Shown: piece after piece, positions 1-6,800 of the stretch
Numbering within the stretch: position 1 is the first letter of the stretch
Layout: every line of letters begins with the position of its first letter
DNA from: an uncultured Roseburia sp.
GTDB lineage: Bacteria > Bacillota > Clostridia > Lachnospirales > Lachnospiraceae
Assembly: GCA_910577925.1 (NCBI GenBank)
Contig: CAJTOI010000001.1
Span: 1-10,586, forward strand
DNA length: 10,586 nucleotides
Direction of reading: 5' to 3'
Made by a program: the position numbers and the translations under genes
The notes under the pieces: model-generated
The model's database searches: none
What the model was told of the DNA's origin: nothing
Seen by the model: the letters and a program-made list of their open reading frames with translations, nothing else

Positions 1-1001
1 ACTGCGCACTGCAGCAGACGGCCTACGACGCGCTGGGAAATTATGACGGCGCAGTGGTCGTGATGGAGCCGGAGACAGGAAAAATTCTTGCGATGGTGTC
101 AAAACCTGATTTTGACCCGAATGAGCTGGCGGCAGATTGGGAATATTTAACATCGGAGGAAAACGAAAGCTCCGTGCTCGTAAACCGTGCGACACAGGGA
201 CTGTATCCGCCGGGATCCACCTTTAAGCTTTTTACGATGCTCGAATATGTGCACGAGAATGAGTATTATGAGAATTACAGTTTTTCCTGCAGCGGAAGCT
301 ACACATACGATAATAAAACAATTCACTGCTACAACAATAAAAAGCACGGAACCATGGATTTAAAGCAGGCGCTGGCATATTCGTGCAATTCCGCGTTTGC
401 CGAGATGGGGACATCGCTTGATGTGGCGCGGTTCGGAAGTCTGTGCGGGGAACTGTTGTTTAACACGAGTCTTCCGTCAAAGCTCGGCGCTGCAAAGAGC
501 AGCTTTGTGCTCGAGGCTGGGGATGCGCCGGAAGATGTGATGGCGACTGCCATCGGGCAGGGCAAGACGCTGGTATCTCCGTACCATATGGCGCTTGTGA
601 TGAGTGCAATCTGCAACCGCGGGGTGCTGATGACACCGTATGTCGTCGACCACACCACCAATTATAAGGGAAATATCGTAAAGCGTTTTGAGCCGGAAGA
701 ATACGGCGCGCTGATGACGGAGAGCGATGCGGAACTTCTGAAAGACTATATGCATGCCGTGACTTCCTACGGGACCGCGGATGAGCTTGGCGGTCAGGAT
801 TATGCCGCGTACGGCAAGACCGGTTCCGCGGAATTTTCCGTCGGAAAGTCCGCGCACGCATGGTATGTGGGATTTGCACACAGGGAGGATCTGCCGGATA
901 TCGCGGTGGCCGTCGTGGTGGAAAACGTCGGCACCGGAAGCGATTATGCCGTGCCGATTGCCAAAAAGATTTTTGACGCATATTATGAAAGTATCCCGTA
1001 A
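1..1001 (+). CDS. Class B penicillin-binding protein, transpeptidase domain (5'-truncated by window edge)
   Basis: This is the C-terminal ~330 residues of a D,D-transpeptidase that cross-links peptidoglycan stem peptides outside the membrane. The frame is open from base 3, so the true start lies upstream of the window; the GTG at 54 is internal. It begins with the GAVVVMEPETGKILAMVS strand that opens the transpeptidase fold. The catalytic SxxK is STFK (serine codon 216-218, within YPPGSTFK), SxN is SCN (381-389) and KTG is the GKTGSAEF stretch (Lys codon 816-818). All three motifs are intact and correctly spaced, so the enzyme should be active and bind beta-lactams. The compact domain resembles actinobacterial/clostridial PbpA, which is normally paired with a RodA/FtsW glycosyltransferase (family knowledge); that partner would lie upstream, out of view. 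No clear terminator follows the TAA. The PBP identity is certain; the subclass is an inference. Confidence 0.95.
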   Translation, partial: CALQQTAYDALGNYDGAVVVMEPETGKILAMVSKPDFDPNELAADWEYLTSEENESSVLVNRATQGLYPPGSTFKLFTMLEYVHENEYYENYSFSCSGSYTYDNKTIHCYNNKKHGTMDLKQALAYSCNSAFAEMGTSLDVARFGSLCGELLFNTSLPSKLGAAKSSFVLEAGDAPEDVMATAIGQGKTLVSPYHMALVMSAICNRGVLMTPYVVDHTTNYKGNIVKRFEPEEYGALMTESDAELLKDYMHAVTSYGTADELGGQDYAAYGKTGSAEFSVGKSAHAWYVGFAHREDLPDIAVAVVVENVGTGSDYAVPIAKKIFDAYYESIP

Positions 1002-1057
1002 CGGGCGCCGCGTGATGCTTTGTATGTGTCCGGTGCCGCAGGCGGTCAAGATGTCTG

Positions 1058-1086
1058 TTGCATCGTATAAGAAAAAGTATTATACT
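1058..1086 (+). promoter_or_regulatory. Sigma-A type promoter for the NUDIX-GerW operon
   Basis: TTGCAT (1058-1063) and TATACT (1081-1086) are separated by 17 bp. The predicted transcription start is near 1093, about 50 bases ahead of the NUDIX start codon. It lies just after the PBP gene and would let the downstream four genes be transcribed independently of it. The call rests on sequence match only. Confidence 0.6.
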
Positions 1087-1142
1087 GATTTTAAATGAGT
1101 CATGAGGGATGTGCGCTCGTTTACCACACAGGAGGTATTGCA

Positions 1143-1595
1143 ATGATAGAGGCGACAAGCTGTGGAGGTGTGGTAATTTTCCGTGGTAAGATTTTGCTTT
1201 TATACAAGAATTACAGAAATAAGTATGAGGGCTGGGTGCTGCCGAAGGGAACGGTGGAGGACGGGGAAGAGTTTAAGGATACAGCGGCAAGGGAAGTCCT
1301 TGAGGAAACCGGGGTCAGGGCGGCAATTATCAAATACATCGGGAAGAGTCAGTACAGTTTTACGGTTCCTGAGGATGTTGTCGACAAGGAGGTACACTGG
1401 TATCTTATGATGGCCGACAGTTATTACAGCAAACCACAGCGCGAAGAATTTTTTGTTGATTCCGGATACTATAAATTTCATGAGGCATATCATCTTTTGA
1501 AATTTGCGAACGAAAAGCAGATTTTGGAAAAGGCGTACAATGAATATCTGGAACTGAAACGGAGTAATTTATGGGGCAATCACAAATACTTTTGA
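1143..1595 (+). CDS. NUDIX hydrolase (MutT-like)
   Basis: This 150-residue single-domain protein would hydrolyse a nucleoside diphosphate linked to another moiety (X), such as an oxidised nucleotide or dinucleoside polyphosphate, in the cytoplasm. The Nudix box GX5EX7REUXEEXGU is fully present: G at the start of GTVEDGEE, then REVLEETGV, with the metal-binding Glu residues intact (about residues 37-59). The preceding GWVLPKG strand is typical of the MutT/Ap6A-hydrolase branch. The ATG at 1143 is chosen over the in-frame ATG at 1095 because GGAGGT (1131-1136) lies 6 bases ahead of it, and 1095 would be almost at the transcription start. It is first in a tight operon; the next gene starts 18 bases after its stop. 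The exact substrate cannot be told from sequence. Confidence 0.93.
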   Translation: MIEATSCGGVVIFRGKILLLYKNYRNKYEGWVLPKGTVEDGEEFKDTAAREVLEETGVRAAIIKYIGKSQYSFTVPEDVVDKEVHWYLMMADSYYSKPQREEFFVDSGYYKFHEAYHLLKFANEKQILEKAYNEYLELKRSNLWGNHKYF

Positions 1596-1613
1596 CGGAT
1601 AAGGATAGATTGC

Positions 1614-1961
1614 ATGATATGGTATGATGATTTGTATGTGGGAGAGAGCATTGTACATAAGACAAAGAAAATCAAATGGAAAATCTGCCACAATGCCGGA
1701 CAGATAGATATCTATGTGATTGCTCTTGCATCCAATAAACAGAATTTGCTGGACATAATCCCGGCCAGAGAGCTACTGCAGAGAGGCTATCCGAAGTCAC
1801 GGCTCCGGATTGTCGGACTGGCGGGAGGCTATGAGGAGGCGGTCACGGTGGCGGTATCGATTGTAGACGAGGTGTATCAGAAGACCGGTGCATTTGCCGT
1901 TGAGAGTTATCTCAACAAAAAGCGCAGAGACAGGGAGGGCGGATGTCGGTTATCTTATTAA
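1614..1961 (+). CDS. Conserved-looking hypothetical protein, 115 aa
   Basis: I do not recognise this family. AAGGA (1601-1605) precedes the ATG by 8 bases. It begins MIWYDDLYVGE and is predicted to be a soluble mixed alpha/beta protein: a strand-rich part (WKICHNAGQIDIYVIALA, about residues 22-39) is followed by helical segments (LLDIIPARELLQRGY and EEAVTVAVSIVDEVYQ). It has no signal peptide or membrane segment, and no metal-binding or catalytic motif is evident. The C-terminus is basic (KKRRDRE). It sits between the NUDIX gene and the DUF2953 gene and overlaps the latter by 19 bases, which suggests translational coupling and co-expression with the GerW genes. The good RBS, operon position and codon pattern make it a real gene; its function is unknown. 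Confidence 0.8.
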   Translation: MIWYDDLYVGESIVHKTKKIKWKICHNAGQIDIYVIALASNKQNLLDIIPARELLQRGYPKSRLRIVGLAGGYEEAVTVAVSIVDEVYQKTGAFAVESYLNKKRRDREGGCRLSY

Positions 1962-2884
1962 TTTTAAAAATAATAGGCGGTATCCTCCTGTTTGTACTCG
2001 GACTGCTCCTTTTGATACTTGCCGCCGTGTTTTTTGTACCGGTACGCTATCGGATTTCCGGCAGCTTTTTCGGGGAACCCGTGCTGCAGATCCGGGTCAG
2101 CTGGCTGCTCGGGATGGTCCGCTATTCCTATGCGCGCAGGGCGAAAGAGAGCGCGGGCAGCATCCGCATCTGCGGAATCCGGCCGGGAAAGCGGGCCGGC
2201 GGCCGGGACGCGGAGGAGGAACCTCGGGAGGAGGAAGAAATGCCTGACGAGACTGAAGAGGAACCCTGGGACGAAGATACAGATGACGTCTCGAGACGGC
2301 CGGAGGACGATACGCGCGGCGATAAGGCGCTGAGCGCGGATACGGATTCCCGCACAGACAAAAAGGCGGATGCAGCTCCCCGCGGAGACAAAGATGCGGA
2401 TGCAGCTCCCCGCAGCGGGAAGAAGTCGGATATGCGCGCCGGAAGCGGCAAGAGCGTGGATGCGGGTTTCGAGCGCGATGCGGGGACAGGAGAGCCGGGG
2501 CCTGCGGACCGGCTGAAAGAGGCGTTTCACAAGGCAAAGAGCATAATTACCGACGAATCGAACAGACTAGTTGTGAGCAGTGTGTGGTTCGAATTATTGT
2601 ATTTGCTCCGGCATTTCAGGTTCCGGCATATCCGGGTGGAAGTGATTTTTTCGCTGGCAGACCCGGCTGCGACGGGACAGGCTCTCGGAGTTTTATGTAT
2701 GATGCCGTTTTTATACGGGCGGGACGTGAATATCACGCCGGATTTTGAGGCGGATCGGATGTATGCGGAGGGGGAAGCGGAAGCTGCGGGGAGAATGCGC
2801 GGCGTGCATTTTCTGGTATCTCTGCTGCGGCTGCTCCGGCGCAGAGAAGTCCGCAGCCTGATCAGACGGTTGCGCAGTAAATAA
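1943..2884 (+). CDS. DUF2953 domain membrane protein (YtfI-like)
   Basis: This 313-residue protein starts with a long hydrophobic segment (about residues 4-33, very Leu/Ile-rich) that acts as a membrane anchor or signal anchor. A VPVRYRISGSFFGEPVLQIRVSWL-type strand region follows, split here for length. Next comes a long, highly charged, probably disordered linker (about residues 71-190) rich in Glu, Asp, Lys and Arg. The C-terminal part carries the DUF2953 signature: FSLADPAATGQALG (residues 236-249), then ITPDFEAD (264-271) and GRMRGVHFLVSLLRLL. In Bacillus, ytfI (DUF2953) is adjacent to ytfJ/gerW, and the same pairing occurs here, supporting the identification; the molecular function of the family is not known. 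AGGGAGGG (1932-1939) lies close to the ATG. The linker contains a 30-bp-period repeat, and its length is likely variable between strains (inference). Confidence 0.87.
   Translation: MSVILLILKIIGGILLFVLGLLLLILAAVFFVPVRYRISGSFFGEPVLQIRVSWLLGMVRYSYARRAKESAGSIRICGIRPGKRAGGRDAEEEPREEEEMPDETEEEPWDEDTDDVSRRPEDDTRGDKALSADTDSRTDKKADAAPRGDKDADAAPRSGKKSDMRAGSGKSVDAGFERDAGTGEPGPADRLKEAFHKAKSIITDESNRLVVSSVWFELLYLLRHFRFRHIRVEVIFSLADPAATGQALGVLCMMPFLYGRDVNITPDFEADRMYAEGEAEAAGRMRGVHFLVSLLRLLRRREVRSLIRRLRSK
2366..2413 (+). repeat. Short tandem repeat in the DUF2953 linker
   Basis: An identical 18-base stretch, GCGGATGCAGCTCCCCGC, occurs at 2366-2383 and again at 2396-2413. The 30-bp period is a whole number of codons and encodes two ADAAPR units. 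It lies in the charged linker, where copy changes would keep the frame. Confidence 0.85.
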
Positions 2885-2915
2885 ATATGAGGAAAAAGAA
2901 AGGCAGGTATATAAG

Positions 2916-3356
2916 ATGACAGAAAACAATTTTAACGGAACGGTGGAATCCTTGTTCAGGGGGATGGACAGCTTTATCAGCACGAAGACCGTGGTAGGGG
3001 ATGCGATCCATATCGGAGATACGATTCTTCTGCCGCTTGTGGATGTGTCCTTCGGCGTGGCGGCAGGAGCGTTTTCACAGGAAAAGAAAAACAACGGGGC
3101 CGGCGGTATGGGCGGAAAGATTATGCCGAGCGCGGTGCTGGTGATTCAGAACGGCACGACAAAGCTGGTGAATGTCAGGAATCAGGACGGCGTGACAAAG
3201 ATTCTCGACATGGTTCCCGATTTTGTCAACCGTTTCACTTCGAAAAATCAGCCGGAGGAGAGCGTCACGGCTCATATGGATGCGGAGTCGAAAGCGGCAG
3301 CCGCAAAAGACATAGAGGAAAAACTGCAAGATGCGGTAAAGAAAGAAGAAAAATAA
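2916..3356 (+). CDS. gerW: GerW family sporulation protein (YtfJ)
   Basis: This 146-residue protein is close to the usual length of YtfJ/GerW. In Bacillus subtilis GerW is made in the forespore and is needed for normal spore germination linked to the cortex-lytic enzyme SleB (family knowledge). The family core is plain: an N-terminal helix (VESLFRGMDSF), the TVVGDAIHIGDTILLPLVDVSFG block split around residues 24-47, then a glycine-rich GAGGMGGKIMPSAV segment (residues 61-74) and VLVIQNGTTKLVNV. The C-terminus is a Lys/Glu/Ala-rich helix (about residues 117-146), probably an exposed tail. AGGCAGG (2901-2907) precedes the ATG by 8 bases. It is the last gene of the operon, 31 bases after the DUF2953 gene, and ends in a terminator. 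Its presence indicates an endospore former. The promoter seen for the operon is sigma-A-like; no clear forespore (sigma-F/G) promoter was identified. Confidence 0.93.
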   Translation: MTENNFNGTVESLFRGMDSFISTKTVVGDAIHIGDTILLPLVDVSFGVAAGAFSQEKKNNGAGGMGGKIMPSAVLVIQNGTTKLVNVRNQDGVTKILDMVPDFVNRFTSKNQPEESVTAHMDAESKAAAAKDIEEKLQDAVKKEEK

Positions 3357-3383
3357 CCGTGTAGTTTGTAATTCGGACAGGAA

Positions 3384-3419
3384 CAGGGCATATATTAATT
3401 ATATATGCAGGGCATATAT
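3384..3419 (+). repeat. Direct repeat and upstream hairpin before the terminator
   Basis: CAGGGCATATAT occurs at 3384-3395 and again at 3408-3419. The first copy can form its own 8-bp hairpin: GCATATAT (3388-3395) pairs with ATATATGC (3401-3408), with a 5-base loop. The second copy is the 5' arm of the terminator. The 3' arm of the terminator could pair with most of either copy. Confidence 0.75.
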
Positions 3420-3445
3420 GATTCTATATGCCCTGCATTTTATTT
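3407..3445 (+). terminator. Rho-independent terminator after gerW
   Basis: A perfect 12-bp stem, GCAGGGCATATA (3407-3418) with TATATGCCCTGC (3425-3436), has a 6-base loop and is followed by a T-rich tract (ATTTTATTT, 3437-3445). It lies 50 bases after the gerW stop and should end the NUDIX-GerW operon. It may also work weakly in reverse. Confidence 0.8.
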
Positions 3446-3509
3446 GAACAGAAGGATGGCCCGCAAAGCGCGGCATCCGTTGTTTGGGGATGGAAAGGGA
3501 TATGTGTCT

Positions 3510-3650
3510 ATGAAGCGGATGTGTGGGTTTGCACTGTTTTGTTTTTCGATGGGTATGCTGGTGATGCTGATGATTCACAATCGTTTCATAGGTTTTTTTC
3601 TGGTTATCATCTGCATGCTTGCAGGATATTATATTTTCTGCTGTGACTGA
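3510..3650 (+). CDS. Small two-helix membrane protein, 46 aa
   Basis: The start at 3510 is supported by GGAAAGGGA (3492-3500) 9 bases upstream. The frame stays open further upstream, but that part overlaps the terminator and has no RBS. The peptide starts MKRMCGFALFCFSMGMLV and ends YYIFCCD. It holds two hydrophobic helices (about residues 5-20 and 25-43) separated by a short polar turn (IHNRF), so a membrane hairpin is predicted. Small proteins of this pattern (MKRMCGF.. start, Cys near the end) are familiar to me from clostridial genomes, but I know of no assigned function. It is monocistronic as far as can be seen; no strong promoter stands out. Confidence 0.65.
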   Translation: MKRMCGFALFCFSMGMLVMLMIHNRFIGFFLVIICMLAGYYIFCCD

Positions 3651-3695
3651 AAGAGCGGGGCTGCTATATTTCCTGATGTTTATGGCCATTAGCGA

Positions 3696-3742
3696 TACCC
3701 TCATTATACAAAGAAGAATGTGACCTTTGTATAATGAGGGTA
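3696..3742. repeat. Perfect 18-bp inverted repeat (intergenic hairpin)
   Basis: TACCCTCATTATACAAAG (3696-3713) is exactly complementary to CTTTGTATAATGAGGGTA (3725-3742), with an 11-base loop. No contiguous T-run follows on either strand, so it is not a textbook intrinsic terminator, although it lies where one would be expected between the 46-aa gene and the large surface-protein gene. The sequence AGCGATACCCTCATTAT (3691-3707) recurs with one mismatch in the hairpin at 9404-9451, which suggests a repeat family. Confidence 0.85.
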
Positions 3743-3776
3743 ATATTGTTGAAATTTTTGTGTGATGCAAATAAAC

Positions 3777-3806
3777 TTGAAAAAATATACTGGGGGGGGG
3801 TAAAAT
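3777..3806 (+). promoter_or_regulatory. Putative promoter of the surface-protein gene with G9 tract in the spacer
   Basis: TTGAAA (3777-3782) and TAAAAT (3801-3806) are 18 bp apart. Half of the spacer is a run of nine Gs (3792-3800). Alternative assignments exist: TTGAAA (3749-3754) with TAAACT (3772-3777) at 17 bp, and an isolated TATACT (3786-3791) that would place the G run around the transcription start. Whichever is used, the G run lies in or next to the core promoter, about 65 bases before the start codon. Confidence 0.5.
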
Positions 3807-3864
3807 AAAATTGAGTATTTATATAAAAGATATACGCTGATGGCAGTGGAAAAGGAGAAAGACT

Positions 3865-6800
3865 ATGCAAAACAGACGATACGGGAAACGGCTTGCGGCG
3901 CTTGCGCTTGCAGGACTCTTGGCAGTTGGTATGCCACTGGAGACAATGGCAGCGCAGGATATGGGCGAGCCTGTGACGGAGACAGAAGCGACAGAACATG
4001 AGGGAGAGGCGGACGGCACGGAGAATGCCGGGGAGACGGAAAGCGCGGATGGAGTGGAGGATGCCGAGGAGACGGAGGGTACGGAGGCATCTTCGGAGAT
4101 GACGGAACCGGAAACAGAATCGGGGACAGAAGGGAGTACGGAAGAAGAAGCGGGGACACAGGCGACGGGGAACACTGTGACAGAAGAAACTTCGGAAATG
4201 GCGGGGACGGAAGAAGAGTCAGAAATCGGAGAGCCGGAGACAGAGACGATAGGGACAGGAGTATCTTCTGAGACGGAGGAAACGGAAGAAGTTACGGAAA
4301 CCGCAGAAGAATCTGAGACGGAGGAAACGGAAGACCTGGACACAGGGGTGATGTTGCTCTCAGACGCCGCGGATTTTACATATAATGTGACGGATGCGGC
4401 TGCAAAGACAATCGAGATTATCGGATATACGGGAGGCGATACGGATGTTGTGATACCGGAAGAGATCGACGGGTATACGGTGACGGGGATTGGAGAATAT
4501 GCGTTTTATTGGTATCACGCTAGCGGTTTGACAAGTATCGAGATCCCGGGAAGTGTGACGAGCATTGGAGAGCATGCATTTTATGGCAATAGCAGTTTGA
4601 GAAGTATCAAGATCCCGGGAAGTGTGACGAGCATAGGGCGCGAAGCGTTTTCTGGGTGTAGTGGTTTGACAGGTATCGAGATCCCGGGAAGCGTGACGGA
4701 CATAGGAGAGGATGCGTTTTGGCACTGTAGCGGCTTGACAAGTATTGTGGTAGATCCGGAGAATGCGATATATAGTAGTGGGAATGGAAGCAATTGTATT
4801 ATAGAGAAGGAAAATAATATATTAATAACAGGCTGTGAAACGACAATTATTCCGGAAGGAGTAACGAGAATCGGGTCTTTTGCGTTTTTTGACTGTAGCG
4901 GTTTGACAAGTATCGAGATCCCGGAAAGTGTGACGGTCATAGAGGCTTCTGCATTTTCTGGTTGTAGCGGCTTGACAAGTATCGAGATCCCGAAAAGTGT
5001 GACGAGTATATGGCATGCTGTCTTTTCTGACTGTAGCAGCTTGACAAGTATTGTTGTAGATCCGGAGAACACGACATATAGCAGTGGGAATGGAAGTAAT
5101 TGTATTATAGAGAAGGACAGCAATGAATTAATAACAGGCTGCAAAACAACAATTATTCCGGAAGGAGTAATGGGTATTGGGGGGACTGCGTTTTCTGGAT
5201 GCAGCAGCTTGACAAGTATCGAAATCCCGGGAAGTGTGACGAACATCGGGTATGGTGCGTTTTCTGGGTGCAGCGGCTTGACAAGTATCAAGATCCCAGG
5301 AAGTGTGACGAATATCGAGTATTTAGCATTTTCTGATTGTAGCGGCTTGACAAGTATTGAGATCCCGGGAAGTGTAACGAGCATAGGGGCTTCTGCGTTT
5401 TCTGACTGTAGCGGTTTGACAAGTATCAAGATCCTGGGAAGTGTGACGAGCATAGAAGATTCTGTGTTTTCTGGGTGTAGCGGCTTGAGAGGTATCGAAA
5501 TTCCAGAAAGTGTGATAAGCATAGGAGAGTATGCATTTGCTGGGTGTAGCGGCTTGGCAAGTATTGAGATCCCGGGAAGTGTGACGAGCATAGGGGCTTC
5601 TGCGTTTTCTGGGTGCAGCGAATTGGCGAGTATCGAAATCCCAAGAAGTGTGACAGGTATTGGGCGAAGCGTGTTTGCATACTGTAGCAATTTGACAAGT
5701 ATTGTAGTAGATCCGGGGAATACGATATATAGTAGTGGGAATGGAGATAATTGTATTATAGAGAAGAAAAGTAATAAATTAATAACAGGTTGCAAAACGA
5801 CAATTATTTCGAAAGGAGTAACGAGTATAGGAGAATATGTATTTTCTGGTTGTGGCAATTTGACAAGTATCAAAATTCCGGGAAGTGTGACGAGCATAGG
5901 AGAGTATGCAGTTTATGACTGTAGCGGCCTGACAAGCATCGAGATCCCGGGAAGCGTGACAAGCATAGGGGAGTATGCAGTTGATAGTTCTGTTATCATT
6001 TACGGCGAATCTGGCAGCTATGCAGAAACATGGGCACAGCAAAATGGAAATACGTTTATTGCAGGGAAAATGCCGCAGTTAAAGGATATCTCTGCTTGTA
6101 TGGCAACACTCACAGCTTCATCCTACGCTTACACAGGTGAAGCGATTGAACCCGATGTGACGGTGACGGACGGTGAGAAAATTTTAGAGAAAGACACCGA
6201 CTATACGGTTTCCTATGAGGATAATATCGATGTCGGAATCGCAACGGTTATTGTGACCGGAGAGGGAAACTACACGGGTGAAACAGAACTGACGTTTGAG
6301 ATAGTGCCCGAGAATATTCCAGGAGATTTTACATATATTGTAACGGATGCGGCAATAATGACAATCGAGATTACCGGATATACAGGGAGCGATACGGACA
6401 TTGTGATACCGGAAGAGATCGACGGGTATACGGTCACGAGAATTGGGGATGGTGCGTTTGAAGGCTGTGATGAGTTGACAAGTATCGAGATCCCGGGAAG
6501 TGTGATGTGTGTCGGAAATCGTGCGTTTTATATGTGTAGTAGGTTAGCAGACATTAAAATTCCGAAAGAAGTGACAACTATTGAAGATTATACGTTTTAT
6601 GGGTGTAGCAGTTTAACGGATATTGAAATTCCGAATGGAGTAACGAGCATTGGGAATAGTGCGTTTCGTGGCTGTAGTGGGTTGACGAGTATTGAGATTG
6701 GAAGTAGCATAATAGACATTAAGGCTGCTGCATTTTTCGATTGTAATGGTCTGACAAGTATAAAGATTTCAGAGGGCTTAAGAAGCATTGGAAAAGCTGC

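Noticed and set aside
1002..1057. Terminator after the PBP gene
   Set aside because: The stretch is GC-rich, but I could find neither a convincing stem nor a T-run, so no terminator is called.
460..1158. Antisense open frame of 232 codons opposite the PBP gene
   Set aside because: The Arg/His/Pro-rich translation resembles no protein. The sense frame has all PBP motifs, so this is a shadow of GC-biased codons.
1964..2530. Antisense open frames opposite the DUF2953 gene
   Set aside because: Composition is dominated by Arg/Pro/Ser from the reverse of a charged linker, with no RBS; the sense gene is supported by domain and context.
3428..3646. Alternative 72-codon frame overlapping the 46-aa membrane protein
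   Set aside because: It starts inside the terminator stem, lacks an RBS and has no hydrophobic or family pattern; the other frame has RBS and helices.
3696..3742. Invertible promoter (phase switch) between the inverted repeats
   Set aside because: The segment between the arms is only 11 bases, too short to hold a promoter, and no site-specific recombinase gene is in the window.
4581..5897. Long open frame (438 codons) on the complementary strand inside the surface-protein gene
   Set aside because: Its translation is an imperfect repeat (LVTLPGISILVKPLHPENA-like) that is just the antisense of the LRR repeats. It has no RBS or promoter, and stays open because the repeat unit is a multiple of three.
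4525..6000. CRISPR-like or satellite array in the ~69-bp repeats
   Set aside because: The repeats encode regular LRR units with degenerate third positions and no unique spacers; they are protein repeats.
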